This document shows positions 42,404-51,236 of a stretch of 64,000 nucleotides of DNA, piece by piece. A program made the translations under genes and the position numbers. The stretch comes from Streptomyces sp. NBC_00154. Lineage in GTDB: Bacteria > Actinomycetota > Actinomycetes > Streptomycetales > Streptomycetaceae. Positions within the stretch are counted from its first letter, which is position 1; each line of letters opens with the position of its first letter. The notes below the pieces were generated by a model that ran no database searches, was not told the DNA's origin, and saw only the letters and a program-made list of their open reading frames with translations. The stretch is taken from assembly GCF_026342835.1 (NCBI RefSeq), contig NZ_JAPEMI010000001.1:6888501-6952500 (forward strand). The letters are read 5' to 3'.

Positions 42404-43927
42404 ATGCCCTTCTTTCACACGTATGACGGGACCGAGCTCACCTACCACCTCCAGGGCGAGGGCGAGCCACTGATCTGTGTGCCCGGTGGGCCGATGCGGG
42501 CCGCCGTCTACCTCGGTGACCTGGGCGGACTCTCCGCCCACCGGCAGCTGGTGCTGCTCGATCTGCGAGGGACGGGCGACTCGGCGGTGCCCGACGACCC
42601 CGCGACGTACCGCTGCGATCGCCTCGTCGACGACGTCGAGGCGCTGCGCGTACACCTGGGCCTGGAGCGCATCGATCTGCTGGGCCACTCCGCGTCCGGC
42701 GACCTGGTCGAGCTCTACGCCGCCCGCCATCCCCAGCGGCTGCGCTCGCTCACGCTCGTCACCCCGGGAGCCCGGGCCGTCGGAGTGGAGATGACCGAGC
42801 AGGACCGGACCGACGCCTTCGCGCTGCGCAGCGGTGAACCCTGGTACGAGGCAGGAGTCTCGGCACTGAAGGAGATCCGGGCAGGCCGCGGCGGGAGCGA
42901 GCAGCGGGCGGCGGTCGAGCCGTTCGCCTACGGACGGTGGGGCGCCGCAGCCCGGACGCACGCGGCAGGGAAAGCGACGCAACGCAATGCCCGGGCGGTG
43001 GCCGTCTACTACCAGGACGGCGCCTTCGACACGGCGGCCACGGTTGCCGCACTGCACAACCTGCCGGTCCCGGTGCTCGTCCTCGCGGGGGAGTACGACG
43101 CAGGACCGACCCCCGACCGCGCCGCCGAACTGGCCGCGCTCTTTCCGCAGGCCGAGTTCGCCGTGCAGCGCCGTGCCGCACACTTCCCGTGGCTCGACGA
43201 CCCCGGCGCGTTCGCCCGTACCGTCCGTGCGTTCCTCGACCCCGAGGTGCACAGCGTGCAGGCCGGCGGCATACGGCTCGCGTATCGCGTCTGGGGCGAT
43301 CCGTCCGCCCCACCTGTCGTCCTCGCCCATGGGCGGGGCGGCAACAGCCGGGACTGGACGGAGATAGCTGAACAACTCGCCGCCGACCACCGGGTGTACG
43401 CACTCGACTTCCGCGGCCACGGCCTCAGCGACTGGACCGGCCGCTACTCCTTCGAGCTGTTCCGCGACGATCTGCACGCCTTCATGGAGGCCCGCAATCT
43501 GGCCGGCGCCACCGTCGTCGGGCATTCGATGGGCGGCGCCGCCGCCTATCTCCTCGCCGAACAGGAACCCGGGCTGATCGGCAGACTCGTCGTCGAGGAA
43601 GCCCCGACGCTCATCCCGCTCGACCCGCCCCGTCCACCTGCCGAACGCCCGGACGAGGAGCTCGACTTCGACTGGCCGGTCGTCCCGTCGATCGACGCCC
43701 AGCTCAACGACCCCGATCCGACGGGCCGTGAGCGCCTCGGCGACATCACCGCCCCGACACTCGTCATCGGTGGGGGACCGGGCAGCCACCTCCCACAGGA
43801 GCAACTCGCCCGGATGGCACAGCAGATCCGCGACTGCCGGTTCGTCACCATCGACGCCGGACATCTCGTCCACGCCGCCCGTCCCGCCGAATTCCTGGCG
43901 GCGCTGCGGTCGTTCGGCATGGACTGA
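42404..43927 (+). CDS. Two alpha/beta-hydrolases fused in one chain
   Basis: 507 residues holding two complete hydrolase domains. Domain 1 (about 1-278) has nucleophile Ser96 in GHSASGD, a candidate acid in AGEYDAG and His260 in RRAAHFPW. Domain 2 (about 285-507) has Ser375 in GHSMGGA and His in DAGHLVHA. Its acid site is less clear (IGGGPGSHLPQ). The domains differ strongly, so this is a fusion rather than a recent duplication. Domain 1 resembles proline-iminopeptidase-like enzymes, domain 2 generic esterases. An ATG at 42395 is an alternative start. Divergent from paaK. Confidence 0.85.
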   Translation: MPFFHTYDGTELTYHLQGEGEPLICVPGGPMRAAVYLGDLGGLSAHRQLVLLDLRGTGDSAVPDDPATYRCDRLVDDVEALRVHLGLERIDLLGHSASGDLVELYAARHPQRLRSLTLVTPGARAVGVEMTEQDRTDAFALRSGEPWYEAGVSALKEIRAGRGGSEQRAAVEPFAYGRWGAAARTHAAGKATQRNARAVAVYYQDGAFDTAATVAALHNLPVPVLVLAGEYDAGPTPDRAAELAALFPQAEFAVQRRAAHFPWLDDPGAFARTVRAFLDPEVHSVQAGGIRLAYRVWGDPSAPPVVLAHGRGGNSRDWTEIAEQLAADHRVYALDFRGHGLSDWTGRYSFELFRDDLHAFMEARNLAGATVVGHSMGGAAAYLLAEQEPGLIGRLVVEEAPTLIPLDPPRPPAERPDEELDFDWPVVPSIDAQLNDPDPTGRERLGDITAPTLVIGGGPGSHLPQEQLARMAQQIRDCRFVTIDAGHLVHAARPAEFLAALRSFGMD

Positions 43928-43963
43928 GACGGCGGCGACGGGTCCCGACGGACTCCGCCGGGG

Positions 43964-45592
43964 TCAGCCGCGGCTGAGCAGAGTGGCCAGCACCTCGTGC
44001 AGGGTCGCCTCCGGGTCGGGTACGGAACCGGCCGACCGCCAGGCCACGAAGCCGTCGGGGCGCACCAGCACCGCGCCCTCGGCGGTCGTACCGTGGGCCT
44101 CGGCCCAGTCCGCCCCGTTCTCCGGCTCCAGATCGGATCCGGAGCCGATACCGAAGGCGTCGAGCCGCACCGACAGCCGGTCGGCGACGCGCACGGCCGC
44201 ACGACACCACGCCACATCCGAGCCGTCGCAGAGCAGCACGAACGAACGCTCGTACAGATCCAGCGTGGACTTGCGCTCACCGGACTGACGGACCCACAGA
44301 TGGGGGGCCCGGGAGCCGGGGTCACCCGTCAGCTGCAATCCGCGCGGTACCACGGGCTGCTCGGGGTCGGCGCCCACCACGGCGCCACGGACATAGCGGT
44401 AGCCCAGCGCCACGGGCAGCAGGCCGCCCTGCTTCCCGCCGCCCGCGCCGGGAGGCGGGGCATAGCCGGGGTGGCTGTGTTCCGCGGAACGGGCGGAGGC
44501 CCGCTCGCTCGTCGCCCGGGCCACCGGCAGCCGCTCCGCCTCGTACGTGTCCAGCAGTCCCGGACCGGCCTCGCCACGCAGCACGGCGGCGAGCTTCCAG
44601 GCGAGGTTGTGCGCGTCCTGGATACCGGTGTTGGAGCCGAACGCCCCGGTGGGGGACATCTCGTGGGCCGAGTCGCCGGCGAGGAACACCCGGCCGGAGC
44701 CGTACCGGTCGGCGACGCGCTCCGCGGCGTGCCACGGGGCCTTGCCGGTGATCTCCACATCGATGTCCAAGGCGCCCGTCGCCCGGCGGATGTGGTCCGC
44801 GCACCGCTCGTCGGTGAAGTCCTCGAGGGTCTCGCCCTGTTCGGGCTTCCACGGTGCGTGGAACACCCAGTCCTGCTCGTTGTCCACGGGCAACAGCGCG
44901 CCGTCCGCCGCCGGGTTGGTGAGGTAGCACACGATGAACCGCCGGTCGCCCAGCACGTCGGCGAGCTTCTTGGACCGGAAGGTGATGCTGACGTTGTGGA
45001 ACAGGTCGCCGGGGCCCGACCGGCCGATCCGCAGCTGCTCCCTGATCGGACTGCGCGGGCCGTCGGCCGCGATGAGGTAGTCGGCGCGGACGGTGGTGTG
45101 CTCACCGGTCTCCCGGTTCTTCAGCACCGCGTCCACCGTTGACCCGTTCGAGTCGAAACTCAGCAGCTCGGTGGAGAACCTCAGGTCACTGCCCTGCTCA
45201 CGCGCCTGGGCCAGCAGCACCGGCTCCAGATCGTTCTGGCTGCACAGGCACCAGCCGCTCGGGCTGAACCGGGCGAGTCCGCCGCCCGGGTCGATCTCCT
45301 TGAACAGCCACTCCTGGTCGTCGCCGGTCAGCGAGCCCGCCTGCAGGATGCCATGGTTGTCAGCGAGGACCGAAGCTGCCTCCCGGATCCGCTGCTCCAC
45401 CCCCGCCGTGCGGAACACCTCCATGGTCCGGACGTTGTTGCCGCGCCCCCGCGGATGTGTAGAGGTGGCCGCGTGCTTCTCGACCAGCAGATGCTCGATG
45501 CCGAGCCTGCCGAGGAAGAGCGATGCGGACAGGCCTACCAGCGAGCCTCCCACGATGAGGACTGGTACGCGGTGGTCGACGTTCTCGTTCAT
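43964..45592 (-). CDS. whiE ORFVIII: Spore-pigment FAD-dependent aromatic hydroxylase (WhiE ORFVIII type)
   Basis: 542 residues, a group A flavin monooxygenase like PgaE and MtmOIV. FAD motifs are GGSLVGLSASLFLGRLG (about residue 16), ADGPRSPIRE (about 173) and GDSAHEMSPTGAFGSNTG (about 305). A thioredoxin-like C-terminal region follows. It is divergent from the pigment polyketide operon, the same place as ORFVIII of the S. coelicolor whiE cluster, where it hydroxylates the pigment late in spore maturation. It has its own promoter in the 269-base gap. Confidence 0.92.
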   Translation of the reverse strand: MNENVDHRVPVLIVGGSLVGLSASLFLGRLGIEHLLVEKHAATSTHPRGRGNNVRTMEVFRTAGVEQRIREAASVLADNHGILQAGSLTGDDQEWLFKEIDPGGGLARFSPSGWCLCSQNDLEPVLLAQAREQGSDLRFSTELLSFDSNGSTVDAVLKNRETGEHTTVRADYLIAADGPRSPIREQLRIGRSGPGDLFHNVSITFRSKKLADVLGDRRFIVCYLTNPAADGALLPVDNEQDWVFHAPWKPEQGETLEDFTDERCADHIRRATGALDIDVEITGKAPWHAAERVADRYGSGRVFLAGDSAHEMSPTGAFGSNTGIQDAHNLAWKLAAVLRGEAGPGLLDTYEAERLPVARATSERASARSAEHSHPGYAPPPGAGGGKQGGLLPVALGYRYVRGAVVGADPEQPVVPRGLQLTGDPGSRAPHLWVRQSGERKSTLDLYERSFVLLCDGSDVAWCRAAVRVADRLSVRLDAFGIGSGSDLEPENGADWAEAHGTTAEGAVLVRPDGFVAWRSAGSVPDPEATLHEVLATLLSRG

Positions 45593-45861
45593 CAGTTGCT
45601 CCCGCTAGGACGCTGTGCAGATGCACTGTCCATGCCCTTGTGAGAGCCGTTCGGACGGCAGCCGGAGCCCTGCTCACCTGAACGGTTCATAAATCTCGCG
45701 TCAGCCGGACCAGCGTTTCACGATCGGTCACGGAGAGATGCCCGCGGTCCGGGGGCGGACCGTACACATCCGCCGGGAGAAGCCCCGCTCCGATTCCACT
45801 CGACAACCGACGGCCGGCCGACCGATACGGCCACCGCACCGTCTCGAAGGAGAGCGCAACC
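45593..45861. promoter_or_regulatory. Divergent promoter region of the spore-pigment cluster
   Basis: This region drives the hydroxylase leftwards and the polyketide operon rightwards. An AT-rich core TTCATAAATCT lies at 45686-45696 and is the best -10 candidate in the gap. GAAGGAGA sits just before the ORFI start. In S. coelicolor the equivalent gap carries two developmentally controlled promoters; their sigma dependence cannot be confirmed here. Confidence 0.55.
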
Positions 45862-46980
45862 ATGACCACCCTCTCGGAACGGATCTCGCAGTCCGCCTTC
45901 GACGGCTCCAGGCTGCGGATCGTTCTGCTGCTCGATCTGCACGACGGAGCCCAGAAGCAATTCCTGGAGGCGTATGAGGACATGCGCAACCAAGTGGCAT
46001 CCGTCCCCGGACACATCAGCGACCAGCTGTGCCAGTCGATCGAGAACCCCTCCCAATGGCTCATCACCAGCGAATGGGAGAGCGCGCCGCCCTTCCTCGC
46101 CTGGGTCAACAGCGAGGAACACGTCAAGACGGTCCAGCCCCTGCACAGCTGCGTACGCGACACCCGCTCGCTGCGCTACAGCATCCTCCGAGAGACCGGC
46201 AGCGCCTTCGACGCATTGCCGGAGTCCGCCAAGGGCGGCCTGCAGGCCTCGCCGCGACTGGGTGACGGTGTGGTCCGTCACGCGCTGACGTTCACCGTCA
46301 GGCCGGGCACCGAGGAGATCGTCGCCAAGATCCTCGCCGACTACGACTCGCCGCAGGCCCGGGTCGACGAGCACACCCGGCTGCGCCGCACCTCGCTGTT
46401 CATGCACGGCAACCGCGTCGTACGGGCGGTGGAGGTCGAGGGAGACCTCCTCGCGGCGCTGCGTCACGTCTCCCGGCAGCCCGAGGTCAGAGCCGTCGAG
46501 GAAGCCATCAACCCGTACCTGGAGCAGGACCGGGACCTCACCGATCCCAACTCGGCCCGGATGTTCTTCACCCGGGCGGCGCTCCCCACGGTCCACCACG
46601 TGACGAGGGGCCGGCACAACCCCGCCGAGATCCGCCGGCACGCGCTCTTCTACCAGGCCAAGGAGGGCTGCGGCATGGCGCTCGCCCGGCTCCTCGCCGG
46701 CTACGACGAAGAGGCCGCCGACGACACGACCAGCCCGATCGACAGCAGCACCATCTTCCAGCGCGACGACATCGTCGTCCGGCTCCTCGAAGCCGTCGGC
46801 CCGCTCGACGCCCAGGCCGCCCAGGCGGTCGGTGTCGACGGACCCGGCAAGGTGGCCAGACTCGGACGCCTCCTCGACGAGGACGCCAACGCCGTCCCCA
46901 CGAACGACCGGGAGATCTCCCGCTTCATCACGCATGCCGAGATGAAGCTGATCACCGATCGGCGGGCCGCGGAGTCCTGA
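45862..46980 (+). CDS. whiE ORFI: Antibiotic-biosynthesis-monooxygenase / SchA-CurD-type protein (WhiE ORFI type)
   Basis: 372 residues in two parts. Residues about 18-105 form an ABM-type ferredoxin-like domain (LRIVLLLDLHDGAQ, ITSEWESAPPFLAWVNSEEH). Residues about 135-370 match the SchA/CurD family found in spore-pigment and related type II polyketide clusters. The biochemical role is unknown; a monooxygenase or cyclase-assisting function is proposed. It is the first gene of the operon, as in whiE, with a good ribosome site (GAAGGAGA). Confidence 0.9.
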   Translation: MTTLSERISQSAFDGSRLRIVLLLDLHDGAQKQFLEAYEDMRNQVASVPGHISDQLCQSIENPSQWLITSEWESAPPFLAWVNSEEHVKTVQPLHSCVRDTRSLRYSILRETGSAFDALPESAKGGLQASPRLGDGVVRHALTFTVRPGTEEIVAKILADYDSPQARVDEHTRLRRTSLFMHGNRVVRAVEVEGDLLAALRHVSRQPEVRAVEEAINPYLEQDRDLTDPNSARMFFTRAALPTVHHVTRGRHNPAEIRRHALFYQAKEGCGMALARLLAGYDEEAADDTTSPIDSSTIFQRDDIVVRLLEAVGPLDAQAAQAVGVDGPGKVARLGRLLDEDANAVPTNDREISRFITHAEMKLITDRRAAES

Positions 46981-47055
46981 ACCGCGCGTCAGCACCTGGG
47001 GGGTTCTCGCTCAGCCCGTCACCATCACGCGCACTGCGCCAGGAGGAAAGCAGTC

Positions 47056-47490
47056 ATGACCACGCACCGGCCACGCATCGTGGACCTCAGTGAGACCCAG
47101 CCCAACCGCAGGCGCGGAGGCGATCTGCGCGCCATGCTCACGCCGACAGCGGTGGGCGCCACCAGCGGCTTCATGGGGCTGGCGATCGTGCAGCCCGGCG
47201 ACCGCATCGGAGAGCACTACCACCCGTACTCCGAGGAGTTCGTGTACGTCGTGAACGGTCTTCTGGAGGTGGACCTGGACGGTGAACCGCATGCCCTGCG
47301 GCCCGACCAGGGTCTGCTGATCCCTCCGCATGTACGCCACCGCTTCCGCAACGTGGGCGATGTGGAAGCGCGCATGGTCTTCCATCTCGGCCCGCTCGCC
47401 CCGCGCCCCGAGCTCGGCCACGTCGACACCGAGCACACCGAGACAGCGGACCGGGCCGCGCCGCCAGAACGAGCCGAGGCCGCTTCATGA
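47056..47490 (+). CDS. whiE ORFII: Cupin-fold protein of the spore-pigment cluster (WhiE ORFII type)
   Basis: 144 residues, a single cupin. Motif 1 is GEHYHPYSEEFVYVVNGLLE with metal-ligand His, His and Glu, and motif 2 contains PPHVRHRFRN with the last His. It probably binds a divalent metal and acts as a cyclase or oxygenase accessory in early polyketide folding. GGAGGAAA precedes the ATG, and its stop overlaps the KS-alpha ATG by four bases. Confidence 0.92.
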   Translation: MTTHRPRIVDLSETQPNRRRGGDLRAMLTPTAVGATSGFMGLAIVQPGDRIGEHYHPYSEEFVYVVNGLLEVDLDGEPHALRPDQGLLIPPHVRHRFRNVGDVEARMVFHLGPLAPRPELGHVDTEHTETADRAAPPERAEAAS

Positions 47491-48755
47491 CGCGGCGCGT
47501 GGCGGTCACCGGGGTCGGCGTCGTCGCCCCGGGCGGAATCGGCGCTCCGGCCTTCTGGGACCTCCTCGCGAACGGGCGCACCGCGACACGGGGCATCACC
47601 CTCTTCGATCCGACCGGGTTCCGCTCCCGGATCGCCGCCGAATGCGACTTCGACCCGGCGGAGCACGGCCTCGGCGAGGAGGAGATCGCACGCGCGGACC
47701 GGTACGTCCAGTTCGCGCTGGTCGCCGCCCGGGAAGCGCTCGGCGACGCGGGGCTCGACCTGGAGAAGGTGGATCCCTGGCAGATCGGCGTCTCGCTCGG
47801 CACGGCAGTCGGGGGGACCACCCGACTGGAGCACGACTACGTCGCCGTCAGCGGCAGCGGCGCCCGCTGGGACGTCGACCACCGCCCGGCGGGCCGGCAC
47901 CTGGAGCGGGCCTTCTCGCCCAGCTCCCTGGCCTCGGCGGTCGCCGAGGAGGTCGGCGCGCACGGCCCGGTACAGACCGTTTCGACGGGCTGCACCTCCG
48001 GTCTCGACGCGATCGGGTACGCCTTCCAGTCCATCGAGGAGGGCCGAGTCGACGTGTGCATCGCCGGCGCCTCCGACTCGCCGATCACCCCCATCACGGT
48101 GGCCTGCTTCGACGCGATCAAGGCGACCTCGGCGAACAACAGCGACCCGGAGCACGCCTCCCGGCCGTTCGACGCCCGCCGGGACGGCTTCGTCATGGGC
48201 GAGGGCGGAGCCGTGCTCGTCCTGGAGGAGCTGGAACACGCCCGCGCCCGCGGCGCGACCGTCTACTGCGAGATCGCCGGCTACTCCACCTTCGGCAACG
48301 CCTACCACATGACCGGGCTGACCCCCGAGGGGCTGGAGATGGCCGAAGCCATCAATCAGGCCCTCGGTCACGCCCGTATAGACGGTTCGGAGATCGACTA
48401 CGTCAACGCACACGGCTCCGGCACCAAGCAGAACGACCGCCACGAGACGGCGGCGGTGAAACGGGCCCTGGGCGCGCACGCCTACGACGTGCCCATGAGC
48501 TCCATCAAGTCCATGGTCGGTCACTCACTCGGAGCCATCGGTGCCATCGAGATCGCCGCCTGCGTCCTTGCGCTGGTCAACCAGACAGTGCCGCCGACGG
48601 CGAACTACGAGACCCCCGACCCCGAATGTGACCTCGACTACGTGCCGCGTACCGCACGTCCCATGAAGCTGCGCAGTGTCCTCTCGGTCGGCAGCGGCTT
48701 CGGGGGTTTCCAGTCCGCAGTGGCTCTGACCAGAACAGGCGGGAGGACACGATGA
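47487..48755 (+). CDS. whiE ORFIII: Type II polyketide ketosynthase alpha (WhiE ORFIII type)
   Basis: 422 residues. Active-site Cys169 is in VSTGCTSGLDA; catalytic His residues are in NAHGSGTKQNDRHE and MVGHSLGAIG. All are intact, so it condenses malonyl units on the ACP as a heterodimer with the next gene product. Coupled by four-base overlaps on both sides (ATGA), ensuring equal production with the cupin and KS-beta. Confidence 0.96.
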   Translation: MTRRVAVTGVGVVAPGGIGAPAFWDLLANGRTATRGITLFDPTGFRSRIAAECDFDPAEHGLGEEEIARADRYVQFALVAAREALGDAGLDLEKVDPWQIGVSLGTAVGGTTRLEHDYVAVSGSGARWDVDHRPAGRHLERAFSPSSLASAVAEEVGAHGPVQTVSTGCTSGLDAIGYAFQSIEEGRVDVCIAGASDSPITPITVACFDAIKATSANNSDPEHASRPFDARRDGFVMGEGGAVLVLEELEHARARGATVYCEIAGYSTFGNAYHMTGLTPEGLEMAEAINQALGHARIDGSEIDYVNAHGSGTKQNDRHETAAVKRALGAHAYDVPMSSIKSMVGHSLGAIGAIEIAACVLALVNQTVPPTANYETPDPECDLDYVPRTARPMKLRSVLSVGSGFGGFQSAVALTRTGGRTR

Positions 48756-50002
48756 ATGTCCGAGAGGCCCGGCGCACCGTCGTCACGGGCATTGGTGTCG
48801 TCGCCCCCAACGGCACGACCACGGAATCGTTCTGGAAGATGACGCTGGAAGGGGTGAACGTCCTCGACCGCATCACCCGCGAAGGCTGCGAACATCTGCC
48901 GCTGCGGGTCGCCGGAGAGGTCCGGGGCTTCGACCCGGTGGCGCTGGTGGAAGAACGTTACCTCGTACAGACCGACCGATTCACGCATTTCGCGATGGCC
49001 GCGGCGGATCTCGCGCTCGACGACGCCCGGCTCGGCCGGGCCGACTACGAGAACACCCCGTTCGGCGTGGGGGTGGTGACCGCCGCCGGGTCGGGCGGCG
49101 GCGAGTTCGGCCAGCGCGAACTGCAACGGCTGTGGGGTCAGGGGTCCAAGTACGTCGGCCCCTACCAGTCCATCGCCTGGTTCTACGCCGCCAGCACCGG
49201 CCAGATCTCCATCCGGGGCGGTTTCAAGGGGCCGTGCGCCGTCGTCGCCAGCGACGAGGCGGGGGGCCTGGACGCGCTGGCGCACGCCGCCCGGACCATC
49301 CGCCGCGGCGCCGACGCGGTGGTCGTCGGCGCGGCCGAGGCCCCCCTGGCCCCGTACTCCGTCGTCTGCCAGCTCGGGTACGACGACCTGAGTGTCTGTG
49401 ACGACCCCGCACGGGCGTACCGCCCCTTCACCGCCGACGCCTGCGGCTTCGTGCCGGCCGAGGGAGGCGCCATGCTCGTCGTCGAGGAAGAGGGAGCGGT
49501 ACTGCGCCGCGGGGCGAAGGTCCGGGCGGAACTGGCCGGCCATGCGGCGACGTTCACCGGGGCGTCCCGGTGGGCGGAGTCCCGGGAGGGTCTGTCCCGG
49601 GCGATCAGCCGTGCGCTCCGGGAGGCCGACTGCGCGCCGGAGGAGATCGACGTGGTCTTCGCGGACGCGCTCGGCGTACCCGCGGCCGACCGCGCCGAGG
49701 CGCTGGCCATCGCTGACGCGCTCGGCGCGCACGGCAGGCGGGTACCGGTCACGGCGCCTAAGAGCGGGATCGGCAGGGCCTACTGCGGAGCGCCGGTGCT
49801 GGACGTGGCTGCCGCAGTGCTGGCCATGGAGGACGGTCTGATACCGCCCACCCCCAATGTGGTCGACGTGTGCCACGACCTCGACGTGGTCACCGGCCGG
49901 GCGCGCCCCGCCGAGTTGCGGACGGCGCTCGTGCTGAGTCGCGGCCTCATGGGTTCGAACGCCGCGCTTGTGCTGCGGCACCCCACCGACACCCACGCGT
50001 GA
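48752..50002 (+). CDS. whiE ORFIV: Type II polyketide chain-length factor / KS-beta (WhiE ORFIV type)
   Basis: 416 residues, a ketosynthase fold without the active Cys. The aligned position in ASDEAGGLDAL is Glu169, whereas most chain-length factors have Gln. It pairs with KS-alpha and sets chain length, which for whiE-type systems is long (about 24 carbons). The other KS histidines are lost, as expected (NVVDVCHD replaces the usual block). It overlaps KS-alpha by four bases. Confidence 0.94.
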   Translation: MNVREARRTVVTGIGVVAPNGTTTESFWKMTLEGVNVLDRITREGCEHLPLRVAGEVRGFDPVALVEERYLVQTDRFTHFAMAAADLALDDARLGRADYENTPFGVGVVTAAGSGGGEFGQRELQRLWGQGSKYVGPYQSIAWFYAASTGQISIRGGFKGPCAVVASDEAGGLDALAHAARTIRRGADAVVVGAAEAPLAPYSVVCQLGYDDLSVCDDPARAYRPFTADACGFVPAEGGAMLVVEEEGAVLRRGAKVRAELAGHAATFTGASRWAESREGLSRAISRALREADCAPEEIDVVFADALGVPAADRAEALAIADALGAHGRRVPVTAPKSGIGRAYCGAPVLDVAAAVLAMEDGLIPPTPNVVDVCHDLDVVTGRARPAELRTALVLSRGLMGSNAALVLRHPTDTHA

Positions 50003-50018
50003 GAAGGAGAAGCCCCTC

Positions 50019-50276
50019 ATGACCAATCCACTGACGTACCAGGAGCTGGCCGCGCTGATGAAGAAGGGCGCGGGAGTCACCGTCGACCCGAGCGAGATGG
50101 AGAGCCGGCCCGCGTCCGGCTTCGACGAGTTCGGCCTGGACTCGCTCGGCCTCCTCGGCATCGTGGGTGTGCTGGAGAACCGGCACGGCCAGGCGCTCCC
50201 CGCCGACGCGGACCGCTGCAAGACCCCCCGTGAATTCCTCGACCTGGTCAACAACACCCTTGTGACAGGAGCCTGA
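50019..50276 (+). CDS. whiE ORFV: Acyl carrier protein of the spore-pigment polyketide synthase (WhiE ORFV type)
   Basis: 85 residues with the phosphopantetheine site FGLDSLGLL, Ser42. The ATG at 50019 has AGAAGGAGAAG upstream; the open frame extends further upstream without support. It carries the growing poly-beta-ketone between KS heterodimer and cyclases. Located one base before the aromatase gene. Confidence 0.95.
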   Translation: MTNPLTYQELAALMKKGAGVTVDPSEMESRPASGFDEFGLDSLGLLGIVGVLENRHGQALPADADRCKTPREFLDLVNNTLVTGA

Positions 50277-50277
50277 A

Positions 50278-50757
50278 GTGTCCGGACACACCGAGAACGA
50301 GATCACCATCGCCGCCCCCCTGGACCTGGTCTGGGACGTGACGAACGACCTCGAGAACTGGCCGCGGCTGTTCAGCGAGTACGCGTCCGTCGAGGTCCTC
50401 GAGCGGGACGGCGAGAGGACGAAGTTCCGGCTGACCATGCATCCCGACGAGAACGACAAGGTCTGGAGCTGGGTCTCGGAGCGCACCACCGACCGCGCCG
50501 CGCGGACGGTCGTCGCCCGCCGGGTCGAGCCCGGCCCCTTCCAGCACATGAACATCCGCTGGGTGTACTCGGAGGTCCCCGGCGGCACGAAGCTGCACTG
50601 GGAGCAGGACTTCGCGATGCGGCCCGACGCACCCGTCGACGACGCGTGGATGACCGACAACATCAACCGCAACTCCCGCGTCCAGATGGAACTCATCCGG
50701 GACAAGATCGAGCAGCGCGACCGTGAGCGGCGCACCGCCCCGGTCAGCGCCCGCTGA
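50278..50757 (+). CDS. whiE ORFVI: Polyketide aromatase/cyclase, SRPBCC fold (WhiE ORFVI type)
   Basis: 159 residues of the START/SRPBCC superfamily, single domain. It has the hallmark opening NEITIAAPLDLVWDVTNDLENWPRL and the conserved later WRYSEV-like segment (NIRWVYSEVPGGTKLHWEQD). It closes and dehydrates the first ring of the bound poly-ketone. GTG start with AGGAG a few bases upstream. It follows the ACP directly, as in whiE. Confidence 0.94.
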   Translation: MSGHTENEITIAAPLDLVWDVTNDLENWPRLFSEYASVEVLERDGERTKFRLTMHPDENDKVWSWVSERTTDRAARTVVARRVEPGPFQHMNIRWVYSEVPGGTKLHWEQDFAMRPDAPVDDAWMTDNINRNSRVQMELIRDKIEQRDRERRTAPVSAR

Positions 50758-50810
50758 CGTCCCGGCCGTCCACCCCGCCGCCCGGCGGGTACCAGAAAGG
50801 CATCCTCTCG

Positions 50811-51143
50811 ATGCACCATGCTCTGATCGTCGCCCGTATGGCGCCGGATTCGGCGCCGGACATCGCCGAACTGTTCGCCGCCTCGGACGGCAGTGAACTG
50901 CCGCACCTCGTCGGCGTCACCCGGCGCAAGCTGTTCCAGTTCGGTGACGTGTACCTGCATCTGATCGAGTCCGACCGCCCGCCCGGCCCGGAGATCGCCA
51001 AGGTGCACCAGCACCCGGAGTTCAAGGATCTCAGCGACAAGCTCACCGCTTTCATCAGCCCGTACGACCCGAAGACCTGGCGTGGTCCGAAGGACGCGAT
51101 GGCGCACGAGTTCTACCGGTGGGAGCGGGACTCCACCGCCTGA
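50811..51143 (+). CDS. whiE ORFVII: TcmI-family polyketide cyclase (WhiE ORFVII type)
   Basis: 110 residues with a ferredoxin-like fold. TcmI-type markers are ALIVARMAPDSAPDIAELF, then GVTRRKLFQFGDVYLHL and the late FISPYDPKTWRGPKDAMA. It catalyses a later ring closure of the aromatic polyketide. Last gene of the operon, ending just before a very strong hairpin terminator. Confidence 0.94.
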   Translation: MHHALIVARMAPDSAPDIAELFAASDGSELPHLVGVTRRKLFQFGDVYLHLIESDRPPGPEIAKVHQHPEFKDLSDKLTAFISPYDPKTWRGPKDAMAHEFYRWERDSTA

Positions 51144-51159
51144 GCAGGAATGAGCGATT

Positions 51160-51193
51160 GCCCCGGGTCCGGCTGGAGAGCCGGACCCGGGGC
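51160..51193. terminator. Strong terminator closing the spore-pigment operon
   Basis: A perfect 15-base stem GCCCCGGGTCCGGCT / AGCCGGACCCGGGGC with a four-base GGAG loop, placed between convergent ORFVII and O-methyltransferase genes, so it serves both strands. Confidence 0.88.
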
Positions 51194-51236
51194 GATTCCA
51201 CGGCCCGAAGTTGCCACGGTCCGAGGAGCGAACGGG

